DNA of 46,336 bases from positions 1-46,336 of the forward strand of contig NZ_BNBT01000057.1 of NCBI RefSeq assembly GCF_014656095.1, given 5' to 3'. Shown piece by piece: positions 40,247 to 46,336 of the stretch. Each line of letters begins with the position of its first letter. Position 1 is the stretch's first letter. A model generated the notes under the pieces. That model ran no database searches and had not been told where the DNA came from. It saw only the letters and a list, made by a program, of their open reading frames with translations. The translations under genes were made by a program, and so were the position numbers. Origin of the DNA: Streptomyces longispororuber (GTDB lineage Bacteria; Actinomycetota; Actinomycetes; Streptomycetales; Streptomycetaceae).

Positions 40247-41320
40247 GTGACCGCGCGACTGGCCGACATCGCAGCCCAGGCGGGGGTCAGCGAGGCGACC
40301 GTGAGCCGGGTCCTGAACGGCAAGCCGGGCGTCGCTGCGGCCGCCCGCCAGTCCGTGCTCGCCGCGCTCGACGTCCTCGGCTACGAGAGGCCCGTACGGC
40401 TGCGCCGGCGCAGCGCGGGCCTCGTCGGCCTGATCACGCCCGAGCTGGAGAACCCGATATTCCCCGCGCTCGCCCAGGTCATCGGGCAGGCCCTGACCCG
40501 GCAGGGGTATACGCCGGTCCTCGCCACCCAGACGCCCGGCGGCTCCACCGAGGACGAGCTCACCGAGATGCTGGTGGACCGGGGCGTCGCGGGCATCATC
40601 TTCGTGTCGGGGCTGCACGCGGACACCACGGCGGACACGTCGCGCTACGAGCGGCTGCGGGCCCAGGGCGTGCCGTTCGTCCTCGTGGACGGCTTCTCCC
40701 CGGCCGTGCGGGCCCCGTTCATCTCGCCCGACGACCGCGCGGCCATGCGCCTCGCGGTGACCCATCTCTCCTCGCTCGGCCACACCCGCATCGGCCTGGC
40801 GCTCGGGCCGCGGCGCTTCGTACCGGTGCAGCGCAAGATGGAGGGGTTCACGCGCACCATGCGGGAGCGCTTCGCGCTGGCGCCGGACGCCGTCGAGGCG
40901 GACCTCGTCGAGCACTCCCTGTACACGCTCGAAGGCGGTCAGGCCGCGGCGTCCGCGCTCCTGGACCGCGGCTGCACGGCGGTCGTCTGCGCCAGCGACA
41001 TGATGGCGCTGGGCGCGGTGCGGGCCGTGCGGGACCGGGGCCTGCAGGTGCCGGACGACGTCTCCGTCGTAGGTTTCGACGACTCGGTGCTCATCGCCTT
41101 CACGGACCCGCCCCTGACCACGATCCGCAAGCCCGTCCCGGCGATGGGCCAGGCCGCCGTGCGCACCCTCCTGGAGGAGATCGCGGGGACGCCCGCGCCG
41201 CACAGCGAGTTCGTCTTCCTGCCGGAACTGGTCGTACGGGGTTCAACGGCCATGTGCCCGCCCGGCGGGCCGGGCGCGGGGCGGCCCCTGGGGGACCGGC
41301 CCGGAGCGTCTCGTCCCTGA
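40247..41320 (+). CDS. malR: LacI-family maltose repressor MalR
   Basis: A 357-residue regulator. The LacI helix-turn-helix is ARLADIAAQAGVSEATVSRVLNG with the hinge helix near residues 46-58. The periplasmic-binding-protein-like effector domain follows (GLVGLITPELENPIFPALAQ, VCASDMMALGAVRAV, VSVVGFDDS, PLTTIRKP). It agrees closely with what I know of streptomycete MalR, which represses maltose uptake genes in the absence of inducer. The C-terminal ~20 residues are Gly/Pro-rich and unconserved. GTG 40247 lacks a strong ribosome site. It lies 25 nt after the glucosidase stop, so read-through transcription is likely. The malEFG operon it normally controls is not beside it. Confidence 0.9.
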   Translation: MTARLADIAAQAGVSEATVSRVLNGKPGVAAAARQSVLAALDVLGYERPVRLRRRSAGLVGLITPELENPIFPALAQVIGQALTRQGYTPVLATQTPGGSTEDELTEMLVDRGVAGIIFVSGLHADTTADTSRYERLRAQGVPFVLVDGFSPAVRAPFISPDDRAAMRLAVTHLSSLGHTRIGLALGPRRFVPVQRKMEGFTRTMRERFALAPDAVEADLVEHSLYTLEGGQAAASALLDRGCTAVVCASDMMALGAVRAVRDRGLQVPDDVSVVGFDDSVLIAFTDPPLTTIRKPVPAMGQAAVRTLLEEIAGTPAPHSEFVFLPELVVRGSTAMCPPGGPGAGRPLGDRPGASRP

Positions 41321-41395
41321 GGTGTAGGGCGTGCGCCCGGAACCCGTCGGGGGGATGATCTGAGGGGCGGCGGGTATCTGGCAGACTCTCTGCCC

Positions 41396-42256
41396 ATGGG
41401 TGAGATGACTGTGACGACACTGGAAGGCCGCCGACGGCCCACCACATCACCCATCGCGGGCGAGTCCGATGACCGCAATGGGCGGAATCTCCTGCGCCGA
41501 CTGCGGACGCCCCGGCGGCCGCGCCTGTGGTTCGAGATCCTGTTGATCGCGGTGAGTTACTGGACGTACTCACTGATCCGCAACGCGGTGCCGGAGCAGA
41601 AGACGGCGGCGCTGCGCAACGCGGACTGGCTCTGGGACCTGGAGCAGACCCTCGGCATCGCCGTGGAGCGCTCGGTCAACCACGCCGTGGACTCGGTGAC
41701 ATGGCTGATCGTGGGCATGAACTACTACTACGCGACGCTGCACTTCGTCGTCACGCTGGGTGTCCTCGTGTGGCTGTACCGCCGTCATCCCGGCCGGTAC
41801 GCGGCCACGCGCCTGGTGCTCTTCGCGACCACGGCGGTGGCTCTGCTCGGTTACTACCTGTATCCGCTGGCGCCGCCGCGGCTGGTGCCCGGCGGGGACT
41901 TCATCGACACGGTGATCGTGCACAACACCTGGGGCTCGATGGCCTCGGGGGACCTGAAGAACATGTCGAACCAGTACGCCGCCATGCCGTCGATGCACAT
42001 CGGCTGGTCGCTGTGGTGCGGCCTGACCATCTTCGCGCTGGCGTCCGTGCCCTGGGCGAAGGTCCTCGGGCTGCTGTACCCGGTGGCGACGCTCGTCGTC
42101 ATCGTCGCCACCGCGAACCACTTCTGGCTGGACGCGGTGGGCGGCATGATCTGCCTGGCCTTCGGTTACGCGGTGGTACGGCTCTGGTACGGGCGGCTCC
42201 CGTACGCGCTGCCGCAGCACGTGGAACCCGTGGCGGTGACGCGCTCCAGGCGCTGA
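41396..42256 (+). CDS. PAP2/Aur1-type membrane phosphatase or phosphotransferase
   Basis: A 286-residue polytopic membrane protein with about six helices after a ~40-residue polar N-terminus. The PAP2-type active-site pieces are present: PSMHIGWSLW with His201, and NHFWLDAVGG with His242 and Asp246. With the GMNYYYATLHF segment before them, this resembles the inositolphosphotransferase Aur1/Ipt1 branch. Such enzymes transfer or remove phosphate groups on lipids at the membrane. The substrate is not evident. ATG 41396 has no clear ribosome site; ATG 41405 is an alternative. It is convergent with glnE. Confidence 0.87.
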   Translation: MGEMTVTTLEGRRRPTTSPIAGESDDRNGRNLLRRLRTPRRPRLWFEILLIAVSYWTYSLIRNAVPEQKTAALRNADWLWDLEQTLGIAVERSVNHAVDSVTWLIVGMNYYYATLHFVVTLGVLVWLYRRHPGRYAATRLVLFATTAVALLGYYLYPLAPPRLVPGGDFIDTVIVHNTWGSMASGDLKNMSNQYAAMPSMHIGWSLWCGLTIFALASVPWAKVLGLLYPVATLVVIVATANHFWLDAVGGMICLAFGYAVVRLWYGRLPYALPQHVEPVAVTRSRR

Positions 42257-42283
42257 GGGGCCCTGGCCCCGGTCGGGCGGCTG

Positions 42284-42319
42284 GCCCGGGGCGGTACCGC
42301 CCTTGCGGCTGCCCCGGGC
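42284..42319. terminator. Bidirectional hairpin between PAP2 gene and glnE
   Basis: GCCCGGGGC (42284-42292) / GCCCCGGGC (42311-42319) with an 18-nt internal region, midway between two convergent stops. Confidence 0.55.
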
Positions 42320-42349
42320 CCGTAGGCCCTTCGGCGCCGCCCTGGGGCG

Positions 42350-45300
42350 TCAGGCGCCGTAGAAGCGGTCCTCCACCACCGCGCGGGCCCGGCGGGTGGT
42401 GCGGCGGTAGTCCTCCAGCATGTCCCCGACGTGACCGGACTCGTACCCCAAGTAACGGCCGACGGCCGCCAGTTCCCGGCCGTCGGACGGGAAGGTGTCC
42501 CCGGCCCGCCCGCGCACCAGCATCACGGCGTTGCGCACCCGGGTGGCGAGCACCCAGGCCTCGTCGAGGATCTGCGCCTCGTCCGCCGGGAGGAGGCGGG
42601 CGGCGCAGGCCGCGGCGAGGGCCTCGCGGGTGCGGGTGGTGCGCAGGCCGGGCTCGGCCCAGCCGTGCCGGAGCTGGAGGAGCTGCACGGTCCACTCGAC
42701 GTCGGAGAGGCCGCCGCGGCCGAGCTTGGCGTGCAGGGTGGGGTCGGCTCCGCGCGGCAGCCGCTCGGTCTCCATGCGCGCCTTGAGGCGGCGGATCTCG
42801 CGCACGGCCTCGTCGCCGATGCCCTCGGCGGGGTAGCGCAGCGGGTCGGCCAGCTCGATGAAGGCGGCCCCCAGGTCCGCGTCGCCCGCGACGGGCTCGG
42901 CGCGCAGCAGCGCCTGGGACTCCCAGCCGAGGGACCAGCGGCGGTAGTAGGCCGCGTACGACTTGAGGGTGCGCACCAGGGGGCCGCTCTTGCCCTCGGG
43001 GCGCAGGTCGGCGTCGATGAGCAGCGGCGGGTCGGCGGTGGGGAGCTGGAGGAGGCGGCGCATCTCGGCGACGACGGTGTTGGCCGCCTTCGCCGCCTCC
43101 TGCTCGTCGACGCCCTCGCGCGGCTGGTGCACGAACAGGACGTCGGCGTCGGAGCCGTAGCCGAGCTCGCGGCCGCCGAAGCGGCCCATGCCGATGACGG
43201 CGAACCGGGTGGGCAGCTCGTCGCCCCAGCCGTCGCGGACGACGGCGCGCAGGGCACCCGCGAGGGTGGCGGCCGTGAGGTCGGAGACGGCCGTGCCGAC
43301 GCGGTCCACCAAGGCGCCGGCGGCGGTCCCGCCCGCGGCGCCGACCCCGGCGCCGGCCGTGGCCCTGTCGGCGGCCTCGGTCGCGGTGCCGCCTCCGGTG
43401 CCGACCGTGGTGCCGCCTTCGGTGCCGTACGAGGCGATGAGGTCGGCGGCGACGGTGCGGAACAGCTCGCGGCGGCGCACCCCGCGGGCCGCGGCCACCG
43501 CCTGTTCGGGCCCGTCGGCGCGGCCCACGGCGGCCAGCACCTCCTGTTCGAGGGCGGCGCGGCCACGGGGTTCGAGGCCGCGCTCGTCGCCGAGCAGGGC
43601 GACCGCCTCGGGGGCGCGGAGCAGCAGGTCGGGGGCGAGGCGCCCGGCCGAAAGGACGCGGGCGAGGTTCTCCGCCGCCGCGCCCTCGTCCCGCAGCAGG
43701 CGCAGGTACCAGGGGGTCTTGCCGAGCGCGTCGGACACCTTGCGGAAGCCGAGCAGGCCCGCGTCGGGGTCGGCGGAGTCCGCGAACCAGCCGAGCAGCA
43801 CCGGCAGCAGCGTGCGCTGGATGGCGGCCTTGCGGGAGACGCCGGAGGCGAGGGCCTCCAGGTGGCGCAGGGCGGCGGCCGGGTCGGCGTACCCGAGGGC
43901 GACGAGCCGTTCGCGGGCCGCCTCGGTGCTCAGCCGGGTCTCGCCCGGGCTCAACTGGGCGACGGCGTCGAGCAGCGGGCGGTAGAAGAGCTTCTCGTGC
44001 AGGCGGCGGACGACGGAGGTGTGCCGCTTCCAGGCGCGGCCGAGCTCGGTGATGGGATCGGTGCGCAGACCGAGGGAGCGGCCGATGCGGCGCAGGTCGG
44101 CGTCGTGCTCCGGCACCAGGTGGGTGCGGCGCAGCCGGTGGAGCTGGATGCGGTGCTCCAGGGAGCGCAGGAAGCGGTACGCGTCCTCGAGCTGGGCGGC
44201 GTCGACGCGGCCGACGTAGCCGCCGGCGGCGAGCGCGGCCAGGGCGTCCAGCGTCGTACCGCTGCGGAGCGAGGGGTCCGAGCGGCCGTGCACCAACTGC
44301 AGGAGCTGGACGGCGAATTCGACGTCGCGCAGGCCGCCGGGGCCGAGCTTGAGCTCGCGGTCGACCTCGCCCACCGGGATGTTGGCCACCACGCGGCGGC
44401 GCATCTGCTGCACGTCGGCGACGAAGTTCTCCCGCTCGGCGGCCTGCCACACCAGCGGGGCGACGGCGGCGCAGTACTCCTCGCCGAGCTCGGCGTCGCC
44501 GGCCACGGGCCTGGCCTTGAGCAGCGCCTGGAACTCCCAGGTCTTGGCCCAGCGCTGGTAGTAGGCGACGTGCGAGGACAGGGTGCGCACGAGCGGGCCG
44601 TTGCGGCCCTCGGGGCGGAGGTTGGCGTCGACGGGCCAGATGGTGCCCTCGACGGTGGTGTCGGAGCAGATCCGCATCAGGTGCGAGGCGAGCCGGGTCG
44701 CGGCCCGCAGCGCCTTGTCCTCGTCGGTGCCCGCCGCGCTCTCGGAGGGCTCCGCGACGAAGATGACGTCCACGTCGGAGACGTAGTTCAGCTCGTGGCC
44801 GCCGCACTTGCCCATCGCGATGACCGCGAGGCGGCACCGGTCGGCGTCCTCGGGCGCGGCGGCGCGGGCCAGGGCGAGCGCGGCGCGCAGCGTCGCGGTG
44901 GCGAGGTCGGCCAGCTCGGCGGCGGTCTGGGCGACGTCGGTGGTGCCGCACACGTCGCGGGCGGCGATGGACAGCAGGCAGCGGCGGTAGGCCACGCGCA
45001 GCGCGTCGGGGTCGGCGGCCCCGGCGAGGCCGCGCTCGAACTCCTCGACGCCCGGGTGCAGGTCGGCGGCCTCGTAGGTGACCAGGGCGCGCCAGTCGTG
45101 CGGGTGCCGGGCGAGGTGGTCGGCGAGCGCCTCGGAGGCGCCGAGGACGCCGAGCAGCCGGTCGCGCAGCGGCTTGGAGCTGACGAGGGTGTCGAGCAGC
45201 TCGCGGCGGTCGGTGCCCTGGTCGTCGGGGGCCTGCGCCTCCACGAGGCGGACGAGGCCGAGCAGGGCCAGGTCGGGGTCGGCGGTGGCGCCGAGCGCGT

Positions 45301-45436
45301 CGAGGAGGACCGGGTCGGTGCGGACGGCGTCGAGACCGGGCGCGGCGAGCAGCCGCTCGGCGGCCGAGGGGTCCGTGAAACCGTGCCGCAGCAGCCGGGT
45401 GAACGTGCTGCTCCTGCGCCCTTGCGGCAACGTCAT
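42350..45436 (-). CDS. glnE: Glutamine synthetase adenylyltransferase/deadenylase GlnE
   Basis: A bifunctional enzyme of 1028 residues, as expected for actinobacteria. It adenylylates GlnA at Tyr397 when nitrogen is plentiful and removes AMP when it is scarce. Two nucleotidyltransferase domains are visible: the N-terminal, deadenylating one has GGHELNYVSDVDVIFV with Asp221/Asp223, and the C-terminal, adenylylating one has GGRELGYGSDADVLFV with Asp763/Asp765. Each is followed by its helical GlnD/PII-uridylyltransferase-like domain (GGLRDVEFAVQLLQL and GGLSDVEWTVQLLQL). A Gly/Ala/Thr-rich linker occurs near residues 660-705. ATG 45436 has GAAGG upstream. The target gene glnA is at 7003 in this window. 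Confidence 0.97.
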   Translation of the reverse strand: MTLPQGRRSSTFTRLLRHGFTDPSAAERLLAAPGLDAVRTDPVLLDALGATADPDLALLGLVRLVEAQAPDDQGTDRRELLDTLVSSKPLRDRLLGVLGASEALADHLARHPHDWRALVTYEAADLHPGVEEFERGLAGAADPDALRVAYRRCLLSIAARDVCGTTDVAQTAAELADLATATLRAALALARAAAPEDADRCRLAVIAMGKCGGHELNYVSDVDVIFVAEPSESAAGTDEDKALRAATRLASHLMRICSDTTVEGTIWPVDANLRPEGRNGPLVRTLSSHVAYYQRWAKTWEFQALLKARPVAGDAELGEEYCAAVAPLVWQAAERENFVADVQQMRRRVVANIPVGEVDRELKLGPGGLRDVEFAVQLLQLVHGRSDPSLRSGTTLDALAALAAGGYVGRVDAAQLEDAYRFLRSLEHRIQLHRLRRTHLVPEHDADLRRIGRSLGLRTDPITELGRAWKRHTSVVRRLHEKLFYRPLLDAVAQLSPGETRLSTEAARERLVALGYADPAAALRHLEALASGVSRKAAIQRTLLPVLLGWFADSADPDAGLLGFRKVSDALGKTPWYLRLLRDEGAAAENLARVLSAGRLAPDLLLRAPEAVALLGDERGLEPRGRAALEQEVLAAVGRADGPEQAVAAARGVRRRELFRTVAADLIASYGTEGGTTVGTGGGTATEAADRATAGAGVGAAGGTAAGALVDRVGTAVSDLTAATLAGALRAVVRDGWGDELPTRFAVIGMGRFGGRELGYGSDADVLFVHQPREGVDEQEAAKAANTVVAEMRRLLQLPTADPPLLIDADLRPEGKSGPLVRTLKSYAAYYRRWSLGWESQALLRAEPVAGDADLGAAFIELADPLRYPAEGIGDEAVREIRRLKARMETERLPRGADPTLHAKLGRGGLSDVEWTVQLLQLRHGWAEPGLRTTRTREALAAACAARLLPADEAQILDEAWVLATRVRNAVMLVRGRAGDTFPSDGRELAAVGRYLGYESGHVGDMLEDYRRTTRRARAVVEDRFYGA

Positions 45437-45608
45437 GCCCGCGCCCTTCGCTCGCTTGTTCCTGGCCAGAGCCTACCGAGCGGCGCCGACACGCGGTCCG
45501 GGGAGTTCCGCCGTCCCGCGTGCGGGGCCCGCGCCGGGGCGGGAGCATGGGACGGCACGCGTCCGGAAGAAGGATGTCCCGTGCACGCGGCGCGAACCCC
45601 CTCCCCTT

Positions 45609-45624
45609 TCGAACAGACGTCCGT
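45609..45624. promoter_or_regulatory. LexA-like half-palindrome upstream of the VOC gene
   Basis: TCGAAC-AGAC-GTCCGT. The left half and centre match the actinobacterial SOS box TCGAAC-RNRY-GTTCGA fully; the right half matches 4 of 6. It overlaps the start of a TACGAT -10-like hexamer (45624-45629), about 55 bp before the ATG. Weak evidence. Confidence 0.3.
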
Positions 45625-45683
45625 ACGATGTGAGCGGTCGGGGCCGCTCGGGCCCGGACCCGCGCAGCGAGGAGGAGCAAGCC

Positions 45684-46118
45684 ATGGAGTGGACGCTCGA
45701 GGTCGTGCTGTTGCCCGTGTCGGACCTGGACCGGGCCAAGGACTTCTACGAGAACAAGTGTGGCTTCAAGGCGGACCTGGACGGCGAGGTCGCGCCCGGC
45801 GTGCGGGTCATCCAGATCACGCCGCCCGGGTCGCGCTGTTCGCTGGCGATGACGGCGGGCATGCCGCCCGCGCCGGGCCAGGAGCGGGCGGAGCCCGGCT
45901 CGCTGCAGGGGCTCCAGCTCTGCGTGACCGACATCGAGGCGGCGCACGCGGAGCTGTCCGGCCGGGGCGTGGACATCACGCCCGTGCGGCACCTGGGCCC
46001 GGAGGGCTGGACGGAGGGGCGCGGCGAGGCCCCGTGGAGCACGTTCTGCTTCTTCAAGGACCCGGACGGCAACGGCTGGGCGCTCCAGGAGGCTCCGGCG
46101 CCGCTGTCGGAGCGCTGA
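45684..46118 (+). CDS. VOC/glyoxalase family protein
   Basis: A 144-residue single VOC unit. It opens with the paired motif LEVVLLPVSDLDRAKDFYENKCGF, then a second half beginning LQLCVTDIEAAHAELSGRGVDI and ending TFCFFKDPDGNGWALQE. The last segment carries the Glu that binds metal in the fold. Glyoxalase-, dioxygenase- and antibiotic-resistance-type activities all occur in this family, so the substrate is open. ATG 45684 has a good GAGGAGGAG ribosome site. It is divergent from glnE, with 247 bp between. Confidence 0.87.
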   Translation: MEWTLEVVLLPVSDLDRAKDFYENKCGFKADLDGEVAPGVRVIQITPPGSRCSLAMTAGMPPAPGQERAEPGSLQGLQLCVTDIEAAHAELSGRGVDITPVRHLGPEGWTEGRGEAPWSTFCFFKDPDGNGWALQEAPAPLSER

Positions 46119-46155
46119 GGTACGCCGGGCCCGGCTCCCGGGGCCCGGGAGCCGG

Positions 46156-46300
46156 GCCGCGCTGGTGGGCGGCGTTGCGCGTCGGCGCCGGGGCCGCGCT
46201 GGTGGACTGACGCCGGGGTTGCGCGTCGGCGCCGGGCCGGGCTCGTGGACAGTGGCGCCAGGGTTGCGCGTCGGCGCCGGGCCGGGCTGGTGACGGCTGG
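46156..46300. repeat. About 45-bp tandem repeat, nearly three copies
   Basis: GTTGCGCGTCGGCGCCGG recurs at 46174, 46218 and 46263 (period 44-45 bp), each time followed by GGCCG-GCT-GTGGAC-like sequence. It lies after the VOC gene stop and may continue past the window edge. No coding content. Confidence 0.75.
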
Positions 46301-46336
46301 TGGCCCTCGCGGGCGCGGCCCCGGGCGCGGCCCCGG

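Noticed and set aside
36031..40323. A 1430-codon minus-strand frame across the TetR, PP2C and glucosidase genes
   Set aside because: It covers three real genes in the wrong frame or strand and crosses divergent promoters; no domain is recognisable.
42431..46210. A 1259-codon open frame antisense to glnE that continues into the VOC region
   Set aside because: Composition is Gly/Ala/Val/Glu without motifs, while glnE on the other strand has all its catalytic signatures. It is a base-bias artefact.
1..46336. A secondary-metabolite gene cluster or prophage
   Set aside because: No polyketide, peptide-synthetase, terpene, lanthipeptide, phage structural or integrase genes are visible. The genes are mainly core metabolism and regulation.

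Overview
The window is chromosomal DNA from a Streptomyces or very close relative. The evidence is very high GC content, GC-rich third codon positions throughout, frequent GTG and occasional TTG starts, paired glnA (type I) and glnII (type II) glutamine synthetases with GlnR-type boxes, the lipB-lipA pair, and dispersed intergenic repeats of a kind common in Streptomyces. Most of it is a conserved core region. There is no transposase, integrase, phage gene, CRISPR array, tRNA or rRNA that I can see.

Layout. 1-901: 3' end of a flavin amine oxidase-like gene. 1014-2459: NsdA-like regulator, divergent from lipB (2712-3509), then lipA (3702-4667), which together make protein-bound lipoate. 5177-6114: a small conserved protein and a DUF4191 membrane protein. 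6279-6746: RDD membrane protein, divergent from glnA (7003-8412), which carries a double GlnR box upstream and a strong terminator downstream. 8517-10050: an XRE regulator and a small CGCPHC protein. 10076-13256: an ABC importer (ATPase, permease, lipoprotein) behind a cobalamin riboswitch, so very probably a vitamin B12 uptake operon. 13519-14915: AraC regulator and VOC protein. 15296-16835: a small hypothetical, an ArsC/Spx-like protein and a membrane protein. 17123-18169: glnII, again with a double GlnR box. 18355-19261: candidate Cys-Cys leader peptide and an orphan OmpR-type regulator, the likely GlnRII counterpart. 19333-20322: NAD-dependent epimerase-like protein. 20556-25039: MMPL transporter divergent from a histidine kinase/response regulator pair. 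25126-30397: secreted DUF1996 protein, a small secreted protein, and a Tat-exported GH89 alpha-N-acetylglucosaminidase. 30596-33229: TPR protein between two copies of a dispersed repeat, then a membrane protein with a sigma-like N-terminus. 33348-36154: diiron-type 'metal-dependent hydrolase', flavin/[2Fe-2S] reductase and TetR regulator. 36180-38048: receiver-PP2C phosphatase. 38533-41320: GH13 alpha-glucosidase and MalR. 41396-42256: PAP2-type membrane enzyme. 42350-45436: glnE. 45684-46118: VOC protein.

How it works together. Nitrogen assimilation is the main theme: two glutamine synthetases, the adenylyltransferase that modifies GlnA, and a probable GlnR paralogue lie within about 38 kb, and both synthetase genes have the same four-half-site GlnR architecture. 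Smaller modules are lipoylation, B12 import, a probable diiron oxygenase with its own reductase, and a reduced maltose locus in which malR and an alpha-glucosidase remain but malEFG are not beside them. Intergenic regions are unusually rich in short tandem repeats (units of 8, 10, 24, 27 and about 45 bp). I found no clearly novel multi-gene system. The least explained items are the diiron/reductase module, the sigma-like membrane protein, the Cys-Cys leader with hairpin, and the repeat arrays.
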